DNA of 64,000 nt from Talinum fruticosum (GCA_021018815.1 JAITYX010000009.1:8806501-8870500); one strand, 5' to 3'; positions 36,873 to 49,579 are shown, counted from the first letter of the stretch. Notes: generated by a model from the letters alone, not told the origin. Program-made: numbers and translations.

Positions 36873-37412
36873 ATTGTCACTAATTGGAGAAATACATGAG
36901 GATCGACTCAAACAACTCTGAATGACAATTAACATGTTCAAATTTCTCACTTACAAAGGAAAAGAAAAATTAAAAACAGAAAAATTTAAGCAAGTTAACT
37001 TAGCATATATTCATGTTCATGCATTTCTTTACAAGAATTTTTTTAAAAAAAATAAGATAAAAATAAATGCATAAAATTAAAATGCAGGATCTACTCCCCA
37101 CACTTAATTCATGCATTGTCCCTAATGCATGCAAAATAAAAATAAAATAAAATTAAAGTAAAAATTATAGAAACTTCCCTGAAAATGTTGGGTTGCCTCC
37201 CAACCAGCGCCTTTGTTTACCGTCTTTGGCTCGACACCTTTGTAGCTCAAGGATCATTCAGTTGCATTTCCCACACTAAATTGATCTGGTCTCATGCATA
37301 CTTGAAATTAGTAGGAGATTTCTTTTGGAAAAGAGCGGATGTATTCTCCCCCACACTTACCTTTTTGTTCCTTTTCAATTTTAATTTGTTCGTGAATAGA
37401 TCTTTAAGGAAC
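36873..37412 (-). other. Internal region of the Athila-like element, continued after the copia
   Basis: AT-rich, non-coding. It contains GGTTGCCTCCCAACC near 37190, a short perfect foldback (GGTTG...CAACC) common in Athila-type internal sequence. Confidence 0.5.
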
Positions 37413-38785
37413 TTAGCATAACGAGCTTCTCGTTTCATGGTATCTAGAAAGAATGTTGATTTCTGGCTTCCTAGATATTTCTATGATATCTTTAATTTCC
37501 TCGTCTATCTTAGGAGTTGTGCTTATCATTCTACTAGGAAAAGGTGGGATAGACTTGTAAAGATCTTTCTTATTTTCACCTATTTCCTTAGCATTAGAGG
37601 CGTCATCTTTGTTTTGGTCAAGTTCAGATTTCTTGACCTCTAATTCTGGCTCTACCTCTATGTTTTTCCTAGGTTCCTCTAACTCTTTCCCACTATTAAG
37701 TGTTATGACACTCACATTTTCTTTAGGATCTTGGAAAGGTTGAGATTGCATTTGGGCTTGCAGGTTACTAATTATGGTATCATTGGCAGTCTGTCTCTCT
37801 TGAACCTACTTAATGGTCATCTCTAAGCTTTGGAACCTAAGTTCATTCTCCTTTTTCTGGTCATCCATCTTCTTAATGATTTGCTCTAAAAGATAATTAG
37901 TTTTGTCCTAAGCAATGGATTGATCAAAATATAGGGGTTTTCTTCAAATCCATACCTAAGGTTGGAGTAGTCATTCCATTCTTCATAAGTGTTCGAGAAT
38001 GGGTTGTGGTTTATTTGTCCTTGGTTGGAAAAAATAGCATTCACATGCCCTCTTTGTTGTGTAGGGCATGAATTAGCAACATGACCCTCTAAACGGAAAA
38101 TACTACAAACTACTGCTTCTTCTCTATGGACCAATTTGTTCAACATAATAGTAATTTGGGACAACTGGGTCTCTACGAGATGGACCTAAATTGAACTTAT
38201 TAACATTTCTAAATTGGGTATCTCTAATTCCAAATTGTTGAGTATTTTGGGCCATAATATTAAACAATTCTCTGGCCTGAGTTGGAGTCTTATTAAACAA
38301 GGCCCCTCCACTAGCAACATCTACCATATTTCTATCTATTGGCAATAAACCTTCATAAAAATATTGAATCAATAAATGCTCAGAAATTTGATGTTGGGGA
38401 CAACTAGCACATAATTTATTGAAACGTTCCCAATATTCATAAAAAGTCTCTCCAGTCATCTGTTTAATGCCACAAATTCCTTTTCTAATGGATCCAATCC
38501 TAGATGTAGGAAAGAATTTTTCTAAGAATGCTTTATGAACTTGGGTCCATATAGTGAATGTTGCGGGGATAGGTAATAAAACCAATCTTTAGCCTTATCC
38601 TGAAGTGAAAAGGGAAAGGCTCTCAACTTAATTTGGTCTTGGGTAATTCCCTCAAGTTGCATAGTGGAACATGTAATAATAAATTCATTGATATGACGAT
38701 ATGGGTCCTCACCAGGCAGTCCATGAAATTTAGGTAACATATTTAAAAATCCGGAGTTCGGTTTTAGTGGTCGGTTCAATGTAGG
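37413..38785 (-). pseudogene. gag pseudogene of the Athila-like element
   Basis: Minus-strand frames, in order, carry a retrotransposon gag domain. FHGLPGEDPYRHINEFI and FPFSLQDKAKDWFYYL lie at 38740-38590. FTIWTQVHKAFLEKFFPTSR and MTGETFYEYWERFNKLC, then YFYEGLLPIDRNMVD, lie at 38555-38330. A zinc-knuckle-like segment (38110-38060) has one Cys replaced by Phe (VCSIFRLEGHVANSC). The tail (37751-37413) is acidic and Lys-rich. Two frameshifts, at about 38580 and 38150, and stops near 37880 divide it. The protein would assemble the retrotransposon particle. No protease or pol follows. Confidence 0.8.
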
Positions 38786-39032
38786 ATATAAGATATGTAG
38801 AAGTTGTGTATCCTAGGTGCAGTAAGTTCATGTAAAGTAGTCATCTCAATAATTTTAGAACTTATAGAAACAGAATTAGAAACACTTACTTGACTTCAAC
38901 TTTATCAAATGTATGCTCCTTGTCAAAAAAAAAAAAACAGTAAAAAGAACTACAAAAATAAACTATTAAAGTTACAAAGAAGTAATAAAAGTAGTAAATA
39001 TAAATTAAATAAAACTAACAACTATTATTTTC

Positions 39033-39053
39033 TTTCCACGGCAACGGCGCCAA
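39033..39053 (-). promoter_or_regulatory. Primer-binding site (tRNA-Asp type)
   Basis: Minus-strand TGGCGCCGTTGCCGTGG starts five bases after the 5' LTR end. Athila elements usually carry TGGCGCCGTTGCCGGGG, complementary to the tRNA-Asp 3' end; here one base differs. Confidence 0.85.
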
Positions 39054-39057
39054 AATT

Positions 39058-41211
39058 TGTTAGCTTGTCGTACATCAACAAATTAAACCACTACTTAGGC
39101 TTCTAATAAACAATATAGTAGACGGAAGTAGGGATCAAATCCACGAGGAAAGATATAATAATATGCAAGCTTAAATCTAATTTATTTACTACTCTTTAAA
39201 ACAAAATAGAAAATATAAATTAAAATCAATAACTAAAAATCATAGAAAATTATCTAACAACTAAATAAATAATTTATACATAATAAAAAAAATATTATAA
39301 TGACCCAGAAATAATTTTATATATTTTTTAGAATAATTAAAACAGAAAACTAAATCAGAAAATAAACAAATTCTAAAACAGAAAATTAAATAAGTAAAAT
39401 TCTGCACTAAATTAATTACGAAAATAATTATTAAAATTACCTAGAATATTAACACTAATTTTCTAGACCTAGCCAGACCCTAAAAATATAAAATTAAAAT
39501 TTAAAACCGAATTTACGAAATTAATTAACTAAAAACCTGCAGTAATTAAATTCAAGAATTAAATCTGAAAAATTATCAAATTAATTCCAAAAATTCTAAA
39601 ATTTAATCACATCAAACTAGGACTCTATCTAAACCCTAAAAGAAGATAAAACACAAAAAATAATAAAAGAGACTATTTTTAAACTAATTTCTAACAAATT
39701 GACTAAAAAAAATAAAAACTTACAAAAAATATGAAAATTAAAATATATAAAGACTCAAAATAAAATAAAAATAAAATTACTAAAACTAACCTAAAATACT
39801 GATCTTTAGGGGGGATAATGAAATTGATAATAAAAGACTATAAATTTATAAATAAAAATTGACAAACTAAAGAGAATAACTAAAAAGCAAGCAAATAATT
39901 ATCAAAGATATGAAATTTATAAAAACACTTAGTATAATCTATGTCCACCATGCAAATTATTATGTATCATTAACACACAAATTGATTTATCCATGAGCTA
40001 AACTGTAGAAGACAACCAATAACGGATCTTCCCCGTTTTCCTTAGTTATTAGTTTACTTAGGCCTAACCCTAATATAAAACCTACTAATATTGATAACCC
40101 TAGCACTAGCACTAGAATTTAATCAAATTAGAGCATTAAGTATTAGAAAAACATCATCTAGCACCTAATAACCAATCTAATAACAAATTGATTTAAGAAG
40201 GATCTATGAGAATTTCCTAATTAAAAGAGATGGGTATGAGCCATCCATGATTAACTAGGGTGATACTTACGTCTAAAAGATTAAGCGATTACGTACTTAA
40301 ATCGTTTAAACTATCATATGAATTTATATAAAACTAATTAGTGTGCACTCTAATTAATTAGACATAAAATCATAAACAATAAAATCAAATTATCATAGAA
40401 TCATGGATCGAATCAATAAGACAGTAAAGATCGAAACTTTGTTTCAAAATAAATAATTTAACATGGTTTCAAGTAGATTATACTAAGTATAAAAAAACTA
40501 CTCAAACATAATGTAATTTGGGACACATAAACTAAATAAAAATATCATCTTTAATATTAAACTAACAATAAAAATAGAGTCTTTAAAATAAAAATTACAA
40601 TACTAATAATAATACCATAATAATCCTTGCCATGGTGATGATCAAGAAGATGATGATAGAGAGTTGATGATGATGATGACGATTATGGATTGTGATGAGG
40701 ATTATGATGAAAGTAGGTAAGAGATGTAAGCAAGAGGTGGCTAGGAGAGATGGTAGGTATTAGCTTGAGGTGGTGGGGAGCGAGAGATGTTGATGGGCTG
40801 CAGATGGAGAGGTGGGCAGCAAGGGCTGTGTGGGATATGGGCAGCGAAGAGGGGGCTGCAGGAGCAATGAAGAAAGTGATGATAAGGGTAAGTGATATAT
40901 ATATGGTGAAGGAGGTAGGGTTATTCCTCTTTCTTCTCTTGCAAGTTTCCTTTTCTCTTCAAATTAGGATTTCATAAAATATAATATCATAAAATAAATA
41001 TTTTATGACATATTATATTTATGGAGCGACTTCATATCTTTTCTTGAATGCTTGTCCGTAGTTAAAAACCCACTTTTAACGTCTTTTCTTTTCTTCCCCA
41101 CTTTATTCGATAATTACCTATAAATAGACAAAATAGGATCAATTAGATAAAATAAACTATATAATATAAACTAAATAACTACTAAAAATACGTATAAAAT
41201 ACGACTTAACA
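39058..41211 (-). repeat. 5' LTR of the Athila-like element
   Basis: Partner of 27163-29319, with the same ends and nearly the same length. Visible single-base differences include AGC/ATC at the tenth to twelfth bases and short A-run length changes, so the insertion is not very recent. Confidence 0.88.
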
Positions 41212-41502
41212 ACAGTTTGCTCGAGAAAAGGAGCACACCTCCCCTCAAAACAACGTCGTGGCCGGCGCCCCCAACCCGGGTTATTTTACTTGAAACGTCG
41301 CGTTTTGGCCTGAAGACTCCCTTTGCAGCACGGTAGAGCACGAAACCCTAGGGCAACACTGGGTGGCCGGCGTCCCTAACCGGGGTTCTATCCGGTTCTA
41401 TTCAGTTTTATCACTTCATTTTGGCTCGGTTTTCGTTGCTAATTTTTTCAGCTTTGGACTGCTAGCTGCATACAAACCCTAGGCCATTACCTAAACCTCT
41501 CC

Positions 41503-41512
41503 CTATAAATAG
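41503..41512 (+). promoter_or_regulatory. TATA box in the LTR of the Tat/Ogre-like element
   Basis: CTATAAATAG in a pyrimidine-rich leader context. The position within the inferred LTR fits a U3 promoter. Confidence 0.5.
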
Positions 41513-42815
41513 AGAGCTTAGGCTCTCATTTCTACACGACTTTTGCCTATGCATTATGCTTGTAGAAAGCTAACCACAAATAACCTTCCCTTAATGTTAC
41601 TCTACTGAAAAGTAACCTCAAAAGCCTCTCTCCTAAACACTATGCTTGCTAAATCCCTACTAAGAGAGAATGAATATTCAGTTATTCCGATCTCTTGATA
41701 TTCATTCAGTTGATCTTTCAAATTCTCCACAAACTTATCCTTACAAAACATACAAAAGTCCTTCTCGATTAGTCACCGTCACATCACTAGATCTAGATCC
41801 GAGATCCAGATTAGCAGGTGGGACAACCTGAGGCGCTAATTCCGCCTTCAAAATGGTTTATTTATATTTTATGCCTTGATTGTTTTCCGTATTGTGGAGA
41901 AGAAATTGTATAGGTTTTGATTCCCTCCCTACTCGATGTAACCTTTTTAATTTCTCGCTTTCTTTTCTTTTCGCTTTTGTTCTCCTCTTTGCTTTTACTT
42001 TCTTTATTACTTTTCGTATTCATGTTTTATCACTTTCTATTATGCTTTGGTTGCTTAATTCTCGTAGCATGTTGTTTGTTTGTGCTTAATACATTATGTA
42101 AGTTCATTACTCAAACTAGTAATGGTTGTCGTTTGTCGGACGGAATGGAAGGGCTTTTCCCTATATTTCGTACCCTCGCCCCGAATTCGATTCTTGGTTC
42201 TATGACCGATGGAGTCATTTTTAATCTTTTTAGTGTTAGTTTCTCCCATACTAAGATTGGAAAAGTAAACTTTATTTTGGTTTTCTTAGTTTTTCTTTCC
42301 TAAAACCCGAATGGCGACTCCTATTTTTTTGCTTTAATTCTTCAACATTGCTTCTCGGGTGTTTCGACTACGGGATAAAAATTATTAGAGTTTCGAACCC
42401 GCCGGTCGAGGCCAAAGGCCGAGACCGATTTCCTCAACCATGACCTCCGGCCGGTACCCCGATCGCCAAGCACCGAGCGGTCGGTGGTTGTGGCTTGGGT
42501 CCAAACTGGTGTTTTCGGACCAATTCGGCCCTAAAGCCTCACGACATATTTAAAACCTTGATTTTATTTATCCTGGGACTTTTGAAAATAATTTCTAAAA
42601 TAAAATAATTAATAAACCGCAATTCAAACTTTACCTAATCCATTTCAATTCGATTTAATAAAATTCGGAAATCTTAAGAAAAGGTTCATCCCCACTTTCT
42701 AAGTTTCATGTTCAAAAATCTTAAAATCATTTTCCAACTTTTGAAAACCTTAAACCGCCAAACCCGTTAGGAAAGCTCGGTTGGGTCCCGACGGTGGTTC
42801 CTACGAGTGTCGACT

Positions 42816-42837
42816 CTAGTGGGGACAAATCACTTAT
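42816..42837 (+). promoter_or_regulatory. Candidate primer-binding site (tRNA-Arg type) of the Tat/Ogre-like element
   Basis: GTGTCGACTCTAGTGGGGAC resembles the TGGCGACTCxxxTGGGGAC primer site described for Tat/Ogre elements, which is complementary to a tRNA-Arg 3' end. A partial second match, TGGCGACTCC, lies at about 42311. The true site is not settled. Confidence 0.4.
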
Positions 42838-43559
42838 TAAGAGGGAGAAACTTGAAAATTTGAGTAGTGAGTTTTAATAATGTAATTGCATTAGACATCT
42901 TACATCTAGCAACCTTCGAACATAGTTGGTTTCTATTGGTTGACTATTAGGTTTTACCCCTTGTTAAACGAGTTTTGGTAAGCGGCTGAGACTACATCCC
43001 AGGTGGGCCCAACTAGGCTTGATTGTCAATTGAAGCGATACCTCTTCCCTCGTAGCACACCCTTTTGGCTTACGAGAGAGGCACCGAGGATTTAAAGCAT
43101 TTTTTTCTTGCCGTGCATAAAACGGAAGACTAAATTCTCGGACTATGAGTCACCATGTATCCTACCTTATCTTAACCCTCTTTTGACTATAGGTCTTTGA
43201 CCATTAGGTGGCACCTTGTCTTCATTTGCATGATTGAATGAGTGTGCTTGTTTTAGATTTAATCTTTTGCTTGTGAGCCTTTAGGGATAGGTGATAGTGC
43301 TGATTAGCCCTCGCATGGGTTCAAATAAAATATAAAATTCGTAGAGTTAGTCCATTATGTGCATTTATAGCCACGAGTCAAATTACCTTTCCCCTTTAGG
43401 TTGGTCCATTACTTGCATTTTCGAGTCATGCTAAAACTTTCTTTGGGCGGTTTTAGGTAGTATCACCGATCGGTCCAAAAGGGTCCTACCAAGGTTCCCT
43501 CTATCGTTCTAATCAGTCACTCTTTAGATTTTTCACCTCTTTTATTTTTCTACATTTCC

Positions 43560-43830
43560 ATTTTGCATTTTTGTCTCTCATATAGCCAAAATAAAATTCA
43601 TCTCAAATTAGGTTAATCTTAAATTAGGTGAATCCATTTTGTATTTTTATCTCTCATATAGCCAAAATAAAATTTATCTCAAATTAGGTGAGTCCATTTT
43701 ACATTTTTATCTCTCATATAGTTAAAATAAATTCATCTCAAATTAGGTGAGTCCGTTTTGCATTTTCATACTTCATTTAGCCAAATAAAGTCATTTCAAA
43801 ATTATGAAAATCCATTTTTCATTTTGCCAA
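43560..43830 (+). repeat. About 60-bp tandem repeat in the leader of the Tat/Ogre-like element
   Basis: Units carrying 'tctctcatatag', 'aaaataaa', 'tcatctcaaattaggtgag' and 'tccattttgcattttt' start at 43574, 43650 and 43710, with a diverged copy near 43769. The first interval is longer by a 16-base internal duplication. It lies between the primer site and gag. The rest of 42838-44400 is non-coding leader with nothing else recognised. Confidence 0.75.
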
Positions 43831-44429
43831 AACAAATTCATCTTCCACTTAGGACTAATCATTTATGTATTCAAAATATGCATTCGCCAAATCATAAAAT
43901 CATCTCTAACTAAGTCATAAGCAGCATCACATACATTTCATTTGTTTTGATTTCCTTATGTGCATCCAAATAAAGAGAATTCCTAGTCTTTTTGGGTCTC
44001 ACGCTTAAGTCCTTTCCCCCAAAAGTAATATTCTTTCACATGGTCCTAAGCTTCATCCTTTGGGCTGTAGAATAGGTAAGCCTACTGTAATTGAGTTTTT
44101 CAGAATCCGAGCTCCAAAAGGTTAGAATGCCTCAATAAGGAGTCCGACACATCTTCTCCCCATTTTTCACCACGTTTTGTTCCACGGTCTACGCCGGTGC
44201 GACATATTTCGGTGCATAACATACCAGTTTAGTCTACTTGCCGACGTAAGATAATACTTAAAAAGAATTCCCCTCCAATGGAACAAAAACCAAAACAACC
44301 CCTATCCTTTGCTTAATGAAAATTTAGCTAGGGTAGGAGCTAGAACAGACGCTCGGGATAAGAAAATAGAGTCTATACCAAGCTATCTTAAGGCTATCCT
44401 AAAAGCTATTGCGAGATAGTAAGAGAGAT

Positions 44430-46650
44430 GAGAAAGAAGAAGGATTAAGAAGAGAAGGAGGATTTCTTCCACCTCCACCTAGTCTATCTCCTCCAGACAG
44501 TCCCAAGCATGAATCCAAACCTCAGCCGGATCCATGTATAGATAAGATAGAACGAATGTTAAAGGAGTCATCCATGTTCGAGTGATCATTACTTTGATGA
44601 TAAGGGATTCGCTTCAATCCCCAAAGGAAACTACCCCTAAGTTTACCATGCCTGATATGAAATTTTGAGGTTTCGATAATCTCTACCACCGTGTTCGCAA
44701 CTTCTTAGGAGCAATGACTTTTCAGAACATAACGGAAGACACTTACAACGAGTATCTTTCCATAAACTTTTGATACGACGTAATGAAGTGGTATAACGCG
44801 ACCGACCCACACAAAGTTACCAAGCTGGACTGATCCGTGCAAGGAGTTTTTAGACTAATACTCATATAACACTAATTTACCGGTTACTCTTAGAGACTTG
44901 GCGTTGATTAAGCAAGGTGAGAAAGAAAGCTTCATAGACCTTCTCACCGAGATGGAGGGCCAAGGTCGCTCATATGGTAGACCGACCTTCGGAGAAGGAC
45001 CAAGTTAGGATCATTGTGAAAAACCTTCAGCCTTCCTACAATCAACATCTCAAATTCCTACCGATGATAAACTTCTCAACCCTTACGAGATGCTTGGCAT
45101 GCTGATAGAAGAAGAGTTATCCACCATGATCATAAAAGTCGTGATGGGGTATAAAGGTAATTATCAATCCAAAGATAAGAAAACCTCTAATATAGGAAAT
45201 ACTAGCAAGGGTGCGAGATGTCAATGCCCTCAACAGGTAGAAATGACTACACTCCTATCGATACCACATACGCTCAAGCCCTTGACCATTTATTGGCTAA
45301 GGGAAAGATAGAATTGCCACCCATAAGAGCGAGAATCGAAATCGCAAAACAGTCTAAAAATTGGGAGGCGAAAATTTTTTATAAATACCATCGTGCATGA
45401 GGACACAATACCGAGAAATGTTGGACGTTCAAGAACAAGATAAAAAGTATGTTCCACAATGGTCAACTCCCTGTACCTAAGGCCACTCAAAAACCAAGTA
45501 ACAACAAGAATCCTTTCAGCGGTACCTTAGCTATTTTTGCTAAATGCATTCTAGGTCAATGGGACTTATTTGTCTTCATTCAAGACATTGATGAGTCCAA
45601 ACCACTTCTTAGCTTACTTCCTCTAGAGTCGAAGTCCATGGGACGTGGGTAAGTGATGAGGAAGATGTCTACGAAACTAGAAACAATAGTGATGACAATG
45701 ATGATGACTTACGGGGCACACCACCCTTAGAAGAGGAAGACTTTTGAGGAGAATTTAGAGGTTTAGAAATTCAAGTCCTTACTAGATCTGGATGACACAA
45801 TACACCAGTGGGTCCACAACAGACTCATGAAGCCCCAAAAGAACCTTAAGCTTCTAAAGCGAAGACCCAATCCTAAATAGCTTCAAAAGTTAAAAGCGAC
45901 ATTTCAATCCGGCAACTTATATCTACTTCCTAGAAACATAGACATGCCTTAATTGACGCACTTAGTAATATCGAGGTCTCTCCCGAAACCACACCAGAGG
46001 AAGTAGTAGGATTGGTCAACAGTGGGGACGGAACCATTACTTTTGATCAAAAGGATCTCCTTGAAGAAGGTGTTGCACACAACAATGCCCTTTATTTAAT
46101 CGTAACGTGCATGAACAAGTTCATTCCCTTAAACTTGGTAGACAATGGATCAACTATAAATGTTTAGCCTTCGAGGACTACCAAAAGGTTAGAAATAAGA
46201 GAGCAACAACTTTCTAAACAGATTGTTCATCTCGACCCAATGAAAATTCTAAGAGAACAGTCTTGGGAATGCTTGCCTTACCAATCAATGTAGGGCCGGT
46301 TGTGAAGAACATTGACTTCTAGGTCCTAGACATCCCGGCTACATTCAATCTGCTCCTAGGACGTCCTTGGTTGCATGATCATCAAGCGAGTGCCCTCTAC
46401 ATTGCATTAGAAAGTTAAGATGATTATCAAAGTTCAGGTTGTAACCATTAACGTGGACAATCTTTGTGCTACAATCACCTCTAAGGAATTTGTGGTTGAA
46501 ATTGAGCATGATGCTAATGATGAAGAACTCTATGAATTTGAGACTACCGATGCCTTAGATAAGGATGAAGCACCTCTTAACTTCAATCCCTATGGCAACC
46601 CTAGCATCCACTTGATGCTTAAGAAGAAGGGGTATTTTTGAGGCTTAGGC
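44430..46650 (+). pseudogene. gag-protease region of the Tat/Ogre-like Ty3 element
   Basis: Broken plus-strand frames follow the Tat/Ogre order. A Pro/Glu-rich gag start lies near 44460, followed by gag segments such as FLGAMTFQNITEDTYNEYLS (about 44700). A C-terminal gag block has YTPIDTTYAQALDHLLAKGK (45250-45310) and the zinc-finger-like YKYHRAxGHNTEKCWTFKNK (about 45380-45440). The aspartic protease signature LVDNGST (46135-46155) and its downstream LLGRPWLH (about 46350-46375) are readable. FNPYGNPSIHLMLKKKGYF at 46580-46640 lies in the linker toward reverse transcriptase. Stops and frameshifts occur roughly every 100-300 bases. The products would form the capsid and mature the polyprotein. 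Lineage call is from these motifs only. Confidence 0.72.
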
Positions 46651-48008
46651 TGCAGGTCGAAGGGCATACCACTCTATCATTCTACCCCTTGAACCTACTA
46701 ATAACTATAAATTCGGGTTAGGCTATCAATTTACCGCTAAGGAAATAGCCCAAGCCAAGTTGGAAGTTTAGAGTAGAAGGACTGAACCTCACACAGTATA
46801 CTCCATCAAGCCCTTTCCTCATACTCTAAATGGGTAATTCTGAAAGAAGGGGATGATTCCCTTACTGCGGTTTTCCTGAGCCTTACTACCTCAAAGAGAA
46901 GGGTATTCGATACCTGGCCTTGAGATCTTTAATGATTGCTATTTATTAGAAAAGGAGGAACTTTACCTCCTAGAAGAAGGACGATCCACACCAGATTGGA
47001 CCACCTGGCTTAGAATAATATCTTCGGTCTACCATTCGGACAAGAGAAGAAGCTAGAGGGAACTCCATCTCGGTGCATCGTCACGAGCCATGTCACACCC
47101 ACGATTCGATCTATCCAGGTTCATCACCCACGCCGACAATGAAGGTTCCAAGCATGTTACTTAGATTGATGTCGAGGAGGGCCAAGAATTTGTTATTAGC
47201 TTAGGAGCGCATCCCTTTCCGACTCTAGTACTAAGGCTTTTGTTTCTCCTCCTATTGCTTCTAGTTCTTTTTCTAGTTCCGTTGTTTCCAATTCGTATCT
47301 TTTATTTTTGAGTTTGATGTACGCATTTCCTTATTCAATAAGATGAACCTTTACGCTTACTCTTTGCCTCCTCCTGTTTTCAATTGTTTTACCTCTAATA
47401 ATGAACAAGAAATCCATGAAGAATTAATAAAAGCTACAGAAGATAACAAAAATCGCTCACCAATAATAGAGGAAACAATAACAAGTAATTTAGGATCGGT
47501 TGATCAACCCCAAGAGGTTAACATCGGGAAAACACTAGATCTAGAAGAGCATAAGAAATTTACTTCGCTCCTTATAGAGTTCATAAATGTATTTGCATGG
47601 TCCTACAAAGAAATACGGGAATAGATCCAAGTATACCGGAACATAAAATTCCACTTTACAAAGACACTAAGCTAGTTAAGCGAAAACTTAGGAGGATGAA
47701 ACCCGAGTAGACATTGAAGATTAATGAAGAAGTTCGAAACGGTTAGAGGTTAGATTCATAACAATAGTTCACTATCCTCGGTGGGTAGCAAACATAGTAC
47801 CAGTTCCAAAGAAAGATGGCGGGGTTCGGATATGTGTTGATTTTAGGGATCCGAATAAAGCAAGCCCCAAGGATGATTTCCGTTGCCCACATTGACATCC
47901 ATGTAGATAACACTCGTGGGACGTGCTTTACTTTTGTTCATGGACGGTTATGCATGAACATCGTCGAAGTGGACATGGAGAAGATGACCTTCATCACTCA
48001 ATGGGGGA
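46651..48008 (+). pseudogene. Reverse transcriptase start of the Tat/Ogre-like element, cut by a copia
   Basis: A linker region leads to a frame at 47343-47624 ending EHKKFTSLLIEFINVFAWSY, the usual entry to Ty3 reverse transcriptase. Later frames contain HYPRWVANIVPVPKKDGG (47770-47822) and VRICVDFRDPNKASPKDDF (47824-47880), then a degenerate FMDGYA-like block and FITQWG near 47990-48005. A GGGGA-flanked copia LTR starts at 48009, so palm motifs beyond this point, RNase H and integrase are not in the window. Multiple stops show it was already decayed or decayed since. Confidence 0.75.
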
Positions 48009-49579
48009 TGAAGGTTTGCTCGAGGAGAGTCCGAGTCACCCTAGAGGGGGTGAATAGGGTGATGGAGGATTTTAATAGAAATTCAAGCTCTTTTCTTGAA
48101 GTAAAGACAGAAACGATTCCGAGTCAAAAGCGAGGTCGAAAGGTATGGACTCGAAATGCTATAAAGAGTACAGAAGCAAATTCAGCTAAAGCTTTGAAGC
48201 GATCCGAGTGTAGAATGAACTCGAAACTAAACACCGAGAGATTACGTGGAAACCCTCCCGGGGCGGAAAACCACGGACCGTGCTAGTCCAAGCACGAAGT
48301 CAAATCTACTATTTTGAGTCCACAAAATACGGTAGACTGGCGGAACCCAAGTTGCTCCCTTAAACAACTCTTTATAAGTTTTCCTAGACTTAGAAATTCC
48401 CTTATCCGATCTAGTACTTCCTAGCTGAGATAACCCTTACAGCTAGGGGCAACTAAGTCGAGTTAACCCTTACAGACTTAGTCAAGGGACCTTACTCGGA
48501 AAGTAAGAAAGTGTTTGTAACTAAGTACAAGACCTTACAACTCGAAAGTAATGAATTACAAAGTTGGAGTTCTAAGTAGAAGATTGAGAATAAATACAAT
48601 GACTTTGCTCGAAGTACGTGTATTAACAAATAGGTTCGGCAATCTTCAAGTCTTGTAGGTTGGCTTCTATTTATAGATGACCAGCCGAGTAGCCGTTCTC
48701 TCCATCTGCTGACCGAGAGTCCTTTGTGACCGTTGATAATGACTTTATGAGTCACTCGGAAAGTATCCGTTGTAATATGAACGTTGGACAACGGTATAAC
48801 TCTCTTGGAAGTCCCAAAACCACTGGTGGTGTCTTGAAGGATAAGGTGGAAACCACCGTTAAGCTTGGCGTTTCGGTTTTCCAGATTTGGAAACAGACGG
48901 CCACGACACAGAGCTTCGGGGCCTGGGACGAGAGAAGGTGAAAAGCCATGAACCTGGTTACTTTTGTATTTCGAAAAGTATATCCTCGTTTGAATAACCT
49001 ACAAAAGTAAGTCAAATTTTGGTTCTCAAAGTATAAAATACTTTGGTCCACGATTAGACATAGATAATAAAATAATTAAGATAATTAAGTTGGTAATTAT
49101 CCGGGTCGGAAAAGGAATGGAATTTTCCGAGTCTAATATCCATGAAGCTCAAAATTCCATCGAGTTAGTCCGAGCGAAGAAACAAGTTACTTAAAGAATA
49201 ACAGAGTGAAATAGCTTGATGTAGACTAAGCATGATTCAAACTAGGAGTGCCGACTATAACGAGAATAAGATTTATATCATGAAGTCGGACTCGAGTGCG
49301 ATTATGTGAAATACTTGTCAATTCATGCGATATATCTAAGTGATGCGGGACTCGGAACCGAATGAGATAAGCAAAGTCAGTTTTCCGAGTCACACCGAGA
49401 CAGGCAAGAATACATGAAGTAAATGTCTGTATCACTTAGAGTAAATATACTATATCACTTAGAAAAGTTTCTAAGGTGCGAGAGAATGGCTTGGAATCAA
49501 AACTCTATAAGTAAGAAATTCTTATACCCGATTCCTTCAATACAACTTCGAAATGTGTAGAACGTTGTCCGAGCCTTCA
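48009..49579 (-). repeat. 3' LTR of copia A
   Basis: It reads on the minus strand from TGAAGGCTCGG to GAGCAAACCTTCA, 1,571 bp. A TATA box (CTATAAATAG on the minus strand) lies at 48667-48676. The small frames in it are not supported as genes. Confidence 0.87.

Larger units (their letters stand above)
27163..41211 (-). mobile_element. Athila-like, gag-only LTR retrotransposon (minus strand)
   Basis: Two LTRs of 2,154 bp (39058-41211, 5') and 2,157 bp (27163-29319, 3') bound the element, and share ends TGTTAAG...GCTAACA when read on the minus strand. The primer site is TGGCGCCGTTGCCG (tRNA-Asp type, typical of Athila/Tat) and the polypurine tract abuts the 3' LTR. The internal part, without the nested copia at 30233-36872, is only about 3.1 kb and holds gag but no protease, reverse transcriptase or integrase. 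This makes it a non-autonomous, large-LTR derivative. The flanks give an imperfect duplication: CAGGT or ACAGG on the left, ACAGT on the right. Confidence 0.88.
26826..42310 (+). mobile_element. 5' LTR of the Tat/Ogre-like element, split by a 14-kb insertion
   Basis: The segments 26826-27162 and 41212-42310 flank the Athila-like insertion and together look like one LTR. A TATA box (CTATAAATAG, 41503-41512) precedes a transcript-like leader, and the Ty3-type coding region lies downstream. The left border (TGATGAGATC at 26826) is a guess based on a TG start and a change in composition. The right border depends on which primer-site candidate is real. The element continues to 48008, where a copia interrupts it, and its 3' end is outside the window. 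Confidence 0.5.
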
